Shown: piece after piece, positions 39,053 to 48,160 of the stretch
How the letters are laid out: each line of letters opens with the position of its first letter
Position numbering within the stretch: position 1 is the stretch's first letter
Assembly (NCBI GenBank): GCA_963575745.1
Contig: CAUYUJ010001447.1
Span: 511,180 to 561,179, forward strand
Direction of reading: 5' to 3'
Origin: Prorocentrum cordatum
Taxonomy: Eukaryota > Sar > Dinophyceae > Prorocentrales > Prorocentraceae
Length of the DNA stretch: 50,000 nt
Position numbers and translations under genes: made by a program
The notes under the pieces: generated by a model
The model's input: only the letters and a program-made list of their open reading frames with translations
Databases searched by the model: none
What the model was told of the DNA's origin: nothing

Positions 39053-40087
39053 GAGCTCCAGCGGGAGCGGCGGATCACAGACAGGCTGCTCGACGTCACC
39101 GAGCTCTTGATTAAGGGCTACGACTACGACAACAGTGGCTACGACAACAGTGGCTACGACAAAGGCTACGACAAGGGCTACGACAAAGGCTACGACAAGG
39201 GCTACGACAAAGGCTACGACAAGGGCTACGACACGGGCTACGACAGTGATGGCAAGGGCTACGACGACGGTGGCAAGGGTTACGACGATGGCAAGGGCAA
39301 GGGCTACGACGGTGGCAAGGGCAAGGGCTACGACAGTGGCAAGGGCCGCGAGAATGACGGCAGCGGCAAGGGCCGCGACAAAGACGGCGACAGCGGCAAG
39401 GGCCACACCAGGCTGGCGAAGGAGCAGCGTGACGGGCTGCAGGACATGATGTCGGACAGCGGCAAGGCCGACGACAAGGGCGACGGTGGCACGGGCAGCG
39501 CCAAGGGCAGCTCGAGCAAGGGCTTCGACAAAAGCTACGACGGCGGCAAGGGCAGCGACAAAGGCTACGACCCGTACGGCAGCTCGAGCAAGGGCTACGA
39601 CGCGGTCTACGACACGGGCTACGTCAATGGCTACGACAAGGGCTACGACAAGGGCTACGACAAGGGCTACGAAAAGGGCTACGACGATGGCAAGGGTGCT
39701 GATGGCATCGGTCGCGGCTGTACAAGCTACGACGGTGGCACGGGCATCGACGACGAGGCCATGGGCTACTACGACGGTGGCAAGGGCTACGATGGTAGCA
39801 AGGGCAGCACCGACGGTGACAAGGTCTACGACGGTGGCCAGGGCTACGACGATGGCGAGGGCTACAACGGTGGCAAGAGCATTAACGACGGTGGTAAGGG
39901 CAAGGCGACGGCCCTCGACAGCGGCGGGGGCTACGATGACGGCAAGGGCCCCGACGAGGGCAAGGGCATGAGCATGGGCAGGGGCGCCGATGTGCCGAAC
40001 AGCGGCATGCGCGACGATGGCCCTCCGCATCTTGAACTGAGTTCTGTTACTGAGTCCCCGCCGCCAGCGGGGCCAGATTCGGACTGA
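39053..40087 (+). CDS. GYDKGYD-repeat protein 2, main exon (about 345 aa)
   Basis: Acceptor CATACAG|G. Reads ELQRERRITDRLLDVTELLI, then KGYDYDNSGYDNSGYDKGYD with nine near-perfect GYDKGYD units (39114-39240), then GGKGYDDGKGKGYDGGKG, the shared block RLAKEQRDGLQDMMSDSGKA (39410-39470), a second run of GYDKGYDKGYEKGYD (39600-39690) and a tail ending LSSVTESPPPAGPDSD and TGA. Twelve-base repeats GGCTACGACAAG are nearly identical, so the tract is young. It is divergent from paralogue 1, whose ATG lies about 650 bases away. Likely disordered and self-associating; function unknown. Confidence 0.7.
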   Translation, partial: ELQRERRITDRLLDVTELLIKGYDYDNSGYDNSGYDKGYDKGYDKGYDKGYDKGYDKGYDTGYDSDGKGYDDGGKGYDDGKGKGYDGGKGKGYDSGKGRENDGSGKGRDKDGDSGKGHTRLAKEQRDGLQDMMSDSGKADDKGDGGTGSAKGSSSKGFDKSYDGGKGSDKGYDPYGSSSKGYDAVYDTGYVNGYDKGYDKGYDKGYEKGYDDGKGADGIGRGCTSYDGGTGIDDEAMGYYDGGKGYDGSKGSTDGDKVYDGGQGYDDGEGYNGGKSINDGGKGKATALDSGGGYDDGKGPDEGKGMSMGRGADVPNSGMRDDGPPHLELSSVTESPPPAGPDSD

Positions 40088-40161
40088 GCACGCGAGGCAA
40101 AAATAGAATAGAGATTGGAGGGAGAGGGAAGGGGAGGTGGGAAGGCGAAGAGGGAGTGGAG

Positions 40162-40761
40162 CTACTGGAAGCTAAGCGTCGTCTGGCGCATCTCCCGTCG
40201 GCGAGTGAAAACAGAGGGCGGCCCATCACCTGGTGGCGAACCATCGCCTGGCGAACCATCACCTGGCGGCGAACCATCGCCTGGCGAACCATCGCCTGGT
40301 GGCGAGCCATCGCCTGGTGGCGAGCCATCGCCTGGTGGCGAGCCATCGCCTGCTGCGACTGGCGGGTCATAGTACTCCTCGGACCCATCAGCTTCAGCCT
40401 CATCACGTGCCTCGTTATCTAAGCGATCACGAAGGGATTGGGCTGCGTTGTTGATGTACGTGGGAGTCCAATCGTCCACTCGCTCCTGCAGACGCTTGCC
40501 GTCGACCACCATGAACACCGTCCTGCGACGTTTGTCGCATTTCACACCTTCCACCCCTGCTGGTGCTGACCGCAAGCGATGTGTTGCCTCCTGACTGCAT
40601 GAAACCGCTGCTGCGATAGATGCAACCCGTATGTACTCAAGTCCCGTTGGCGTACATTCGACCCACACCTTCTTAGTAGCATTCAGCTCAAACAGAAGCT
40701 TCAAGGTAACTGCATCGTGATGCAAATGCTCATCACCATGGTCGCACTGGACTGCGGGCAT
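40162..40761 (-). CDS. Unknown 199-aa protein with GDGSPP repeats and PIP-box-like end
   Basis: ATG 40761 follows a TATATAT stretch. Residues 1-115 look folded (AVTLKLLFELNATKKVWVEC, RRRTVFMVVDGKRLQERVDD). Residues about 125-182 are acidic, then nine PGDGSP units coded by a 12/18-bp repeat (GGCGATGGTTCGCC). The last residues, RRREMRQTTLSFQ, resemble a PCNA-binding PIP box or the C-terminal TLSF peptides of replication and repair proteins (QxxLxF), with a basic stretch before it. Family not recognised. The PCNA link is an inference from nine residues. Single exon. Confidence 0.65.
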   Translation of the reverse strand: MPAVQCDHGDEHLHHDAVTLKLLFELNATKKVWVECTPTGLEYIRVASIAAAVSCSQEATHRLRSAPAGVEGVKCDKRRRTVFMVVDGKRLQERVDDWTPTYINNAAQSLRDRLDNEARDEAEADGSEEYYDPPVAAGDGSPPGDGSPPGDGSPPGDGSPGDGSPPGDGSPGDGSPPGDGPPSVFTRRREMRQTTLSFQ

Positions 40762-40950
40762 ATATATCGAGACAGTTTCTGGTAGACCACCATCCCGTTA
40801 GGGCACATGTCTAGAATGCGTTCTCTTCTACGCCCTTCACCCCCTTGGGGGAGTGGTTTGCCTGGACGGTGGTTCCAAGAAGGGCTCATATATACTTCAA
40901 GATGTCCACGGATATGTCCCAATATCACGCGATGCCTCAACATGCAGGCA

Positions 40951-41020
40951 TGGATATCACGCGACCCAAGATTGCCCAAGCTTGTCCAAGATATCACGCG
41001 ATCCAAGATTGCCCAAGAAG
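40951..41020 (+). repeat. Two copies of ATATCACGCGACCCAAGATT
   Basis: A 40-bp direct repeat: GATATCACGCGAYCCAAGAT, then TGCCCAAG, with a third partial copy at about 40920. Confidence 0.8.
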
Positions 41021-41062
41021 TCTCAAGGTCAAGAGATCGATCCAAGAGTGGTCCAAGAGCGA

Positions 41063-41181
41063 CCTACTCACGAATTAAGGCATCTCCTATTCCTCCTCCT
41101 CATCCTTTTTTTGTCATCCTTATGCTCCGTCCTCCTCCCCCTTTCCCTCCTCCCATTTCTCCTCCACCATCCCCCTCTGTT
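41063..41181 (+). repeat. CT-rich tract
   Basis: CCTCCTCATCC-type pyrimidine DNA just beyond the stop of the gene at 41182. Confidence 0.7.
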
Positions 41182-41634
41182 TCAGCCCCTCCTCCTCGCC
41201 CCCCTCCCCCGCCACTCCACCTCATCATCCAATGTATCATCCTCCTCCTCTCCTTCCTCCTCCCCTGGTGGGAATGCGCGAATCGTCCACGATTGCGACA
41301 TATCCAGGGAACTCATATTGTTCTTAATGACGCTGGCCCTGTCGCAATCTTGCTGAAGCAATGGGTCGGCCTGCTTCAAGTGGTCCCAAATGGCCTCGGT
41401 GCAAGCGGCGTTGCGCATCTTCAAGATCTGATCGAAAAACGATTTTGTCGCCAGAGGCGATTGGCTCTTGGTGGGGTTGGGCACATATATAAATTTTTGC
41501 AGCTGCCTATCCGCTCTCGACAGCTCCACGAAGAGCCCCCCTGCCGCATGCATCACCGCCCTCGGGACCCATGGCTCGCGGTCCTTAAGGCCGCCCCCCT
41601 CGATGACCGTGCGGAGCTGCACGCTCGCTGCCAT
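41182..41634 (-). CDS. Unknown ~150-aa protein with acidic tail
   Basis: The likely start is ATG 41634 (MAASVQLRTVIEGGGLKDRE). The frame is open to 41856, but the extra N-terminus is coded by TGCAATG/ACGCAATG repeats. The body reads MHAAGGLFVELSRADRQLQK, then FIYVPNPTKSQSPLATKSFF, then DQILKMRNAACTEAIWDHLK. The tail is acidic: GEEEGEEEDDTLDDEVEW, then basic. Residues FIYVPN and ATKSFFDQILK look like a genuine folded core. It follows the 41853 gene on the same strand with a gap of about 220 bases to the ATG. Not recognised. Confidence 0.55.
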   Translation of the reverse strand: MAASVQLRTVIEGGGLKDREPWVPRAVMHAAGGLFVELSRADRQLQKFIYVPNPTKSQSPLATKSFFDQILKMRNAACTEAIWDHLKQADPLLQQDCDRASVIKNNMSSLDMSQSWTIRAFPPGEEEGEEEDDTLDDEVEWRGRGARRRG

Positions 41635-41852
41635 CTGCAGCTGCAGTGCGTGCGCAGATGCAGCGCGCACTCGCTTGGACACAGCCAAACGCCTGCGGGC
41701 CGATGCAATGGACAATTGCAGACGAGTCCGATGCGTGTTGACGCAATGATGCAACGATTTCAGAGGAAGGACACCGACGATGCTTTCATACATTTCATAA
41801 ACACCCCCCACGACACATAGTATGTGTAACCGATGCTGCCAACACGCGAGCC

Positions 41853-42487
41853 TCATCGCTTCCTGGCCTTCTTAGCCGCGGGCGCAGCAGGCACATCGTC
41901 TACCTTGCGCTTGGGCATGAGCGATGCCAGCTGGGCGCTAAGGACATCGCCCTTGTTGATGGCGCACTTGTTTGTCAAAATTGGTACATACACTGATGGG
42001 ACAGCTGTAGACTTGACGGTCTTGAGCTTCATGTTGGGGGTGCCGTTCTCGCCTGAATCCTGCGCGAGCCAGAAGGGGATGACGAGCGAAGACGGTGCCT
42101 GTTTCAGCCCTCCAACGTCAGCGTTCGTCTCAGCCTTAGGCATCTGGATGCCACCACTGGGGGCCAACGCGATATTGAACGTCAATCCCTTGGGGCCCTT
42201 GTATGTCTTCATGAACACATGCCCACACTGAACTATATCAGTCTGCTTCTTCAAGTAGATTGCCGAAGAGAGTGGGACAAGCACCAGCTCTTCAGCCTCA
42301 AACGAACGCGTTACGGTGAGAGCACGAAGCTTAACAGGCGTAATCACGCCACTCAAGTACTTGAGACAGTTGCCGTTCTGGCTGTATACATCATCCAAGG
42401 CCAGCCTGATTTTGGCCTCCTCGATACCCCACTGGTAATCGACAGACTTGAGGGGGCCATGATCAGCGAACTTGTCGATCGTTTCCT
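41853..42487 (-). CDS. C-terminal exon of an unknown ~800-aa protein with nuclear signal
   Basis: The acceptor CCCATAG|AGGAAACG at 42488/42487 follows a T9 stretch and opens EETIDKFADHGPLKSVDYQW. It continues with RLALDDVYSQNGNCLKYLSG, then VFMKTYKGPKGLTFNIALAP, and ends KRKVDDVPAAPAAKKARKR, a good bipartite nuclear localisation signal. The 42488-42570 DNA upstream holds a stop and looks intronic. It probably continues the frame at 42569-42997 and the long frame at 42895-44253, giving one protein. Family not recognised. Confidence 0.65.
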
Positions 42488-42568
42488 CTATGGGGGAGCA
42501 GCGGGAAAAAAAAAGATGAGACATGACGACGCAGAGCCAAATGAGATGAGGGAACGACGAACGAGAAT

Positions 42569-42997
42569 TCAAAGGTGTGGGGGTGTATATGCATTCCACA
42601 TGCATTGCGACGAGGTCGCAAGACTGTCCTTCATAATCGTGGACACGACGAACTTGCCACGTAAGAAGTCGTCGATGGGGTGGCATGTCGCACTGCCCGT
42701 GGCCTGAAGCTTCAACTTCACGCCAGTCGCAGCGTCGATGGAGATCAGCTCGTAAATGTTCTCACCCAAGGTGTCGCTCGCCAAGGCGACTTTGGCGCCA
42801 ACCTCAAACCCCTTGTCACTGAGCTTGTCCACTTGGTTCGACCACTTGCCCGAAGCGGTGTGCTCTTTCACATCTGAGCTACGCGCCTGCCCTGTCACGG
42901 CTTTGGATGCGCCCTCGCGACCGATCTGCTTCCATGGGCTAGCAACTGCTTTGCCAACGTGCGTTGCCAACGCAGTGGTGCGTCTTGCATCTTGCAA
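42569..42997 (-). CDS. Middle exon of the same unknown protein
   Basis: Reads RRTTALATHVGKAVASPWKQ, then SNQVDKLSDKGFEVGAKVAL, then GENIYELISIDAATGVKLKL, then HPIDDFLRGKFVVSTIMKDS, like a small beta-rich domain. It overlaps the end of the frame at 42895-44253, out of phase by one; the switch must occur between 42895 and about 43013, close to a TGCAAGATGCAAGA tandem duplication at 42986-43000. The 3' donor near 42570-42600 is not fixed. Confidence 0.55.
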   Translation of the reverse strand: MQDARRTTALATHVGKAVASPWKQIGREGASKAVTGQARSSDVKEHTASGKWSNQVDKLSDKGFEVGAKVALASDTLGENIYELISIDAATGVKLKLQATGSATCHPIDDFLRGKFVVSTIMKDSLATSSQCMWNAYTPPHL

Positions 42998-44253
42998 GTG
43001 CCTAAGCGCTCATCGGGCTTGTTGAACACGAAATGAACTGCGCGAACGTCAGTCAATCCCACGATGGTGCCGTAGGCGACCGTGTCTGCCGTGATGCCCT
43101 CACCGCATGCGATCTGTCGCACTTTCTGAAGAAATTCATCGGCCACCATTACAATCGTAGACTTCTTATCGCTCGACAAGGCGGTCACGTCGCCTGGCTT
43201 CAAAAGCATCCGATGGCCATCCCTCGCGAACTTACCCGTCGCACATGTCATCGCCTTCATGCATGCGAGCTTGAATGTCGCAGCGGCCCCCTCATGCTTG
43301 ATCTGCACCTCGGCGAGAGACTTCGCCATTGAACCCGTGACCACGCACTGGGAGGTCAGCTGCCGCGAGAAGTCGCGAAGCTCGTTCAGAAAGATCGGGT
43401 TGCCGAGGCCGCCAGACAACTCCTTCACATATTTTACTAAGCCATCGATCTCCCCAGGAAAGAGAGAGCCTGCGCGAGTCGCCTCGCGGATCACACTATC
43501 CCAATCGATCATGGTGCCACCCGTGTGGTGTCGGTTGGCAATTGCTGCGATCTTGTACATGAGACTCATGCGAGATTCGCATCTGGCAATTTGTTGGCCT
43601 GCATTGCCAGCCTCCTGAGCAAGATTACTAATCCACGGGAACTCCTTCACGAACTCGTACCGAAAGACCTTCCACTCAATTCCTTCGTCACACGCCTTAG
43701 CGTAGTCTGGTTGAACCTCCCGTAACCTCGTCAGTGACAATTTCCCTTGGTGCGAGATTCTGTCGAAACGCTCTGGCATGACCGTGGGTACTGGAACCCC
43801 TGCGTTGATGCAACGCAAACCCATGGATGTGTGGCCGCACGTATAGGATGCGAACTTTGCATCGCAATCATACTGCGGCAGCTGGCCCGCTGAGTCCTCC
43901 ATTATTTTGAAATTGAAGTTCTTGATTGCATTGTACTCAGGCGTGCCCACTGGTGGAAGTTCCATGCAAGCTGGATTCTGGAGGGCTGAGTTCTTGAATC
44001 CATTTTTGAAGATCTTGGAAATCAAATCCATAACCTCGCTCGGAATGATTCCATCTCCGTAACGATTCTCTGTGCACACCATCATATACTTCGAGTGTAT
44101 TTTTTCTACCCTCAGGCAGTCTATGCCTCTTGCAATGCTGCATACGTCTTCAAGTAATGAGACCACCGCTGCATCAGGATGCAAGTACATGTCCTTGATG
44201 GCCATCATCTTGGGGCGGACCTCCGCGATCTGCTGTTCACGGGAGGCGTTCAT
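42895..44253 (-). CDS. N-terminal part of an unknown ~800-aa protein
   Basis: Start ATG 44253 (MNASREQQIAEVRPKMMAIK); an upstream in-frame Met at 44319 is possible. No named domain was recognised, but the sequence is clearly protein-like: EDVCSIARGIDCLRVEKIHS, then CGHTSMGLRCINAGVPVPTV, then KVFRYEFVKEFPWISNLAQE, AGNAGQQIARCESRMSLMYK, and DGHRMLLKPGDVTALSSDKK. A helical N-terminal two thirds and a beta-like third (LKPGDV, GTIVGLTDVRAVHFVF) are suggested. The real C-terminus probably switches frame to the ORF at 42569-42997. It is the first gene inside the right end of the 16-kb region. Confidence 0.65.
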   Translation of the reverse strand: MNASREQQIAEVRPKMMAIKDMYLHPDAAVVSLLEDVCSIARGIDCLRVEKIHSKYMMVCTENRYGDGIIPSEVMDLISKIFKNGFKNSALQNPACMELPPVGTPEYNAIKNFNFKIMEDSAGQLPQYDCDAKFASYTCGHTSMGLRCINAGVPVPTVMPERFDRISHQGKLSLTRLREVQPDYAKACDEGIEWKVFRYEFVKEFPWISNLAQEAGNAGQQIARCESRMSLMYKIAAIANRHHTGGTMIDWDSVIREATRAGSLFPGEIDGLVKYVKELSGGLGNPIFLNELRDFSRQLTSQCVVTGSMAKSLAEVQIKHEGAAATFKLACMKAMTCATGKFARDGHRMLLKPGDVTALSSDKKSTIVMVADEFLQKVRQIACGEGITADTVAYGTIVGLTDVRAVHFVFNKPDERLGTCKMQDAPLRWQRTLAKQLLAHGSRSVARAHPKP

Positions 44254-44574
44254 CACGCCGCGTGCAGGAGGACGCCACAAGCGCCAGCAGCAATCCTCGC
44301 CCAAACGGCTGGAGCCCAAACTCTAGTGACATTCAAAAACATGTGCAACAGAGGGTTGCGAATTCGAAATGATATGTTGCATTTGCAATGCACAACATTC
44401 TTGTAACGCTCGATACAATATTCTGAATGCGTTCGCACGCAAGTCTGGATCATGATTTCCGATATGCGTGATCCCGAAAATCCAAACACATGCATGCGTT
44501 TCTGGAGGCAACATCCAAGGAACACCCGATGCAGCAGCTCTGTTTTCAAGTAAGCATGTAAAAGTTAGCGAAGT

Positions 44575-44740
44575 TAGCAACTTCGCTAACTCAAGCTATC
44601 TACCTCCAAATGCACCGCCCGAGTTAGCCGACTTAGTAACATTACTAATGGTTATAACTTACTTGCAACCTAGTTGCAACTTACTTATAACCTACTTACA
44701 CGTGCTGCTAACAATTAGTAAGGCCGAGGGCCTTCAGGTA
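44575..44740 (-). repeat. Right inverted terminal and subterminal repeat
   Basis: Read inward from 44740: TACCTGAAGGCCCT, then TTACTAATTGTTAGCAGC, GTTATAAGTAAGTTGCAACT, GTTATAACC, and near 44580 a GTTAGCGAAGTTGCTAACTT hairpin. It pairs with 28442-28515. Confidence 0.55.
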
Positions 44741-44751
44741 GGTACCCTCGC

Positions 44752-44800
44752 TGGACCCCGGGACTGTCAGCAAAACGGCTCAGGATGAAAAACCGGTCCT
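44752..44800 (+). repeat. ACGACTCAGGAC dispersed family copy
   Basis: GGACTGTCAGCAAAACGGCT, then CAGGATGAAAAACCGGTCCT, immediately right of the 16-kb region. Confidence 0.55.
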
Positions 44801-45148
44801 GGGGAATGGGTGGAGTTGTCCGCGGACCTATGGAAAACACGCGACGTCTGATCTCTGGGAATACAGAATACATGCATCCGGCGAGGCTCCCAGGTGAATA
44901 GCCCGCCCCTGGGCTCTTCGCCCCCACCGTCCCCTCCGAGCTTTGCATCTCGTGGGCGGAACCTGCGAGAGATCCCCGCGCGGAATGGCGCAGAGCGTTG
45001 GAGGGCGGGCTCTCTCTCCAGGAGCGAGGAACAGGCGAGACCAACACCACCCGGGCGAGGAGGTGCGATGAGGCAAGGGGGGGTCCCTCTCGTGGTGTGG
45101 TCCCCCGCTCTCGCTCGAGACATACCCAGCCTCCAGCCCGGGCAAGCA

Positions 45149-45402
45149 TCGTGGCCTTCCGGCCTACGACAGGGCCGTTGTTTTACCGGTTTCGTTTTGT
45201 CGATTGTTGCCGGTTCCGAGACCGTTTTTTACCGGTTCCGTCGCCGTTCTTTTACGGGTTCCCGCTCCGGTTCCACTCCTGGAGCCGTTTTTGTTACCGT
45301 TTCCGGTGGACGTTTTTGCGCCGTTTCCATTTTCAAGGGGCACTTTTTCGGAAACGGTGAAAAAACGGCCCTGCCGTTTCCGGGGCCCACTAAGTCGTGG
45401 GC
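45149..45402. mobile_element. 238-bp MITE, copy 2 (inverted relative to 17955-18201)
   Basis: The element 45157-45394 has CGACAGGGCCGTTGTTTTAC at the left and AAACGGCCCTGCCGTTTCCG, then GGGCCCACTAAG at the right. The flanks TCGTGGCC (45149-45156) and TCGTGGGC (45395-45402) agree at 7 of 8. The left arm has lost its outer ~8 bases relative to copy 1. Confidence 0.8.
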
Positions 45403-45562
45403 CTCCTCGCTGGAGGTGGGCCCCCTGGTGGTGCCGGTGTCGCCCCTCCTCCCTCCGACTCTCTGCGCTCTCGCCCCCCCCCCGCTCCGCGAGGAGGAGC
45501 GACAGCACGACCGCGACAAGGCGCCGCGCCGCGGGGCCCGCGGCCGCCGCCGCCGCGGCCAT
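45403..45562 (-). CDS. Possible secreted-protein first exon (weak)
   Basis: From ATG 45562 the minus strand reads MAAAAAAAGPAARRLVAVVL, then SLLLAERGGGESAESRREEG, with the shape of a signal peptide (basic residues, then LVAVVLSLLL). It runs directly into the MITE at 45394, so the rest would have to be spliced over that element. GC-rich repeats can mimic this composition. Low confidence. Confidence 0.2.
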
Positions 45563-45714
45563 CGTAGACTGCACCCCCGCGCGCCGCGCGCGCGCGCGCG
45601 CCGCGCGCCCGCTGAGCACACCGGGGCGCGAGGCGAACTCGCTCCGCGGGGGGGGGGGGCGAAGCAGTGTTAGGAAGCAGCTCCTGTTTCGGTGGCAACT
45701 CACGGGAGCCTCCC

Positions 45715-45860
45715 ATACCAGCTCGTCGGTTCTTTCGAATCGACGCTAGTCGATGCTAATCAGACTCGATGCTAAATCGACGCTGGTCGACGTCCGCCAA
45801 CGCTAAATCAGCGCAATCTCACCGACTCCCAGACGCTAATCGACGCTAGTCGACGCTGAA
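45715..45860 (+). repeat. Short CGACGCTAATCGACGCTAGT repeats
   Basis: About ten diverged 11-16-bp units (TCGACGCTxxTCGACG), interrupted by AATCAGCGCAATC. Confidence 0.8.
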
Positions 45861-45864
45861 GACG

Positions 45865-47190
45865 GAATTGCGAGGGTGTACAAGGCCCCCACGATTTGCG
45901 ACCGAAGCTCCTGTGAGGTCTTCGTTCGAACGATTCGGCGGAGTTGGGCAGCACACCCTCTAGCAAACCGCCTTTTGGCGAAAGGTGCCAGGGGCACTCC
46001 ACGACGCAGCACTCCGAGGGGCCCCAGCGGCCTAGCTGATCGACGTCATAGCGCAATCGAATTTATCTGGCGAGGCGCACGCCGACTAGCGAACCAGCTG
46101 GGGACAGCACCATCACTCACGAATACCAATGCCGAGTGAACCAGCGAAGATGCCCTCAGTCGACTTGGCTAGGTGGGCGGTCCTTCAATTCCATGCGCGA
46201 GTGAAGGGCTTTCAGCACCGATGAGCCACATCTCCGAAGATATGTACACACTTGTGCAGTAAATATACATATGCAGACGCATGTATCCATACATAAGTAT
46301 GTACACAAACATATATATATATATATGTATACACGTACAGACACAGACTGTACATATGCGTACATATATACACATCTCAATATGGGTGTTTTCTTTGGAT
46401 TCGACGTCGAGGGGCTCTTAAGGATCCCAGGACCATCAAAAATGGATCCTGGGGGGGGGACCTCCCCTCCAGGACTCGGCCGAGACCTCTGGGACTAAGG
46501 GCAGGAAACACAAAGAAATACCAGACCAGGCGCAGCAGATCCTTGGACTAGGCACAGGATTCAACCGGACTGGGCCTGATTAGTCTGGGTGGGATATAAA
46601 TCGAGGGGTGGGCGACGAACCTCCCAACGGAGCTTGCCCATCCCCCCCCCTCCTCCACCTCCTCCTCCTCCTCCAACCCCCCTCCACCGTGAGCCTCCAA
46701 CCGTTCTGACAGCACGTGCCCAATCCCCCCAGCGGATCCAAGGAGGGAGAGGGGCGATTATTACCCCATCCAGGAGTAAGCGGAACTGTGAGGGAATATG
46801 CCGGGAGGAGGTCGCTTGCTCGCCGACGAAACTACCGGAGCAGATGCGGACAACGACCCCCGCAAGAGGGCGGACCCATCACGCTGCGGGAAGATCACGA
46901 CGGACAGCTTCTGGCTGCTTCTGGCTCCCGGGGGCAGCCTGCCGGGCCCTGCTTGCTGATTGCCCGCATGTGTGCTACTACTTATCGCAATCAGTACGAC
47001 ACTCACGGATGATACATCTCTAACACAAAAACCCGTAGGTTGGCGAAGTCCGCGGAGCTATCTGTTGTTTTGGTGTTCTCCCGCGCGGGATGCTCATATG
47101 TTCCGAACAACTAGTTGACGTACGCAGGTGTTGCCAACTAGGTTCGCGGGGCTAAATACAAGTAGACAGAACGTAGCACAGAACTTCTGA
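45865..47190. other. No gene seen
   Basis: A TA/CATA-rich microsatellite lies at 46255-46375 (ATATATATATGTATACACG), with a weak ACGACTCAGG-type fragment at 46425-46460 and a CCTCC patch at 46645-46690. Frames are short and lack domains. Confidence 0.5.
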
Positions 47191-47194
47191 TTAG

Positions 47195-47340
47195 CGTGTC
47201 GCGGCGGCGGCCCCGGCGACACGCTACGCCTTGCAAGCGGATGGCGTGTCGCTCCTCTCCGCTGGGCGGGGTGCTCGGAAACAGCCGGGGACGGTAGCGA
47301 GTCGCGCCGAGGCGCGATTGGCCAGAATCGGCAGCGCCAC
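47195..47340 (+). repeat. GCGTGTCGCGGCGG family, copy 4
   Basis: AGCGTGTCGCGGCGGCGGCC, then CCGGCGACACGCTACGCC, TTGCAAGCGGATGGCGTGTC, and an end with AGTCGCGCCGAGGCGCGAT. The cleanest copy of the family. Confidence 0.8.
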
Positions 47341-47404
47341 GCGCTACCCAGACCCCCGGCGTCGTGAGTTTGTCACAACGTCGACCCAAGAGGTATGGAC
47401 CCCC

Positions 47405-47470
47405 TCCCGGGGACCGGTTTGTCGCCCTGAGTCGTTTTTGTTTGACGCTCCTAGGGCACAGTGAGGGCCC
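47405..47470 (-). repeat. ACGACTCAGGGCGAC dispersed family, inverted copy
   Basis: On the minus strand: GCGTCAAACAAAAACGACTC, then AGGGCGACAAACCGGTCCCC. Confidence 0.65.
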
Positions 47471-47940
47471 CTGGAACTGGAAAGCAGCGAAGAAAATCCC
47501 CGCGTGATGTGTTCAAAACGCGAGGAAGTCTGCGTAACCAAGCATTCCCGACCGCGGCGTTTCCCCCGCGGATGGCGACGGGCGAGGGGGGGCCGTGGCC
47601 GCAGCGAGGCCGAGGCGGGCGGCGGCGGCCGAGGCGCCGCGACCCTGCTTTTGCCCGAAGCGGGGCACCCCGCGCGGCTCCGTGCGGCCGCTGGAAGGCG
47701 GGCCGGCCTGGCCCCCGCCGCTCCGAGAAGATCGCCAATGCAGCGAGGAGGAGCAGGGGTCGATGATCTTCAGGACGTGTGTTCAGAGGCCTCCCCCCCT
47801 CCCTCTCCCCCCCCGCGGCCGCCCCCGTCCTCTTCCCTTTCTCCCGCATGCCGGCCACTCCGCCTTTCGGCTGCCCCGATGTGCCTCACGCTGGAGCAGA
47901 CTGCCTCTGCCGCGCCGCCGGCCAAAGAAGTGTAGAGGCC

Positions 47941-48160
47941 TCCAAGATGAGGTCAGAGTAGATGGGGTCGGACAATCCCGCCGAATCGGCGACGCACCGC
48001 CGCTGCATCGCCGATGCATTCGCGATGCATCGGCGACGTCGGCGATGCTTCGGCGCCGCCCGCGTGGAGAGAATCGGGTTCCACATCGAGCCGCATCGGC
48101 GACGCATAGGCGATGCGGCGCGATCTGCCGACCACATCTGCCTGGACCACATCTGGGAGG
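47941..48160. mobile_element. Inverted-repeat element with ATCGGCGATG core, copy 2
   Basis: Left AGATGGGGTCGGACAATC (47960-47977); right inverted AGATGTGGTCGGCAGATC, with the same outer secondary copies (AGATGAGGTCAGAG and AGATGTGGTCCAG) and the same GATGCATCGGCGACG core as 10610-10830. A (CA)n run follows at 48278-48298. Confidence 0.75.

Larger units (their letters stand above)
28442..44740. mobile_element. Candidate 16.3-kb element with inverted ends and cargo genes
   Basis: TACCTGAAGGCCCT at 28442-28455 is exactly inverted at 44727-44740. Both ends continue into similar AT-rich sequence (TTAGTAACAGTTAGCGG and TTACTAATTGTTAGCAG read inward), with GTTATAA and CTAGTTAGG/CTAGGTT motifs. A TA dinucleotide borders CCTGAAGG on each side and could be a target duplication. 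The enclosed DNA has the only long unbroken genes of the window, including a transposase-like gene. That the whole is one element is an inference. Confidence 0.45.

Noticed and set aside
38705-40030. 441-aa minus-strand Val/Ala-rich protein
   Set aside because: Antisense shadow of the GYDKGYD gene at 39053-40087 and of the GGA tract.
28442-44740. Polinton/Maverick or endogenous giant-virus island
   Set aside because: No DNA polymerase B, integrase, capsid or packaging ATPase could be seen.
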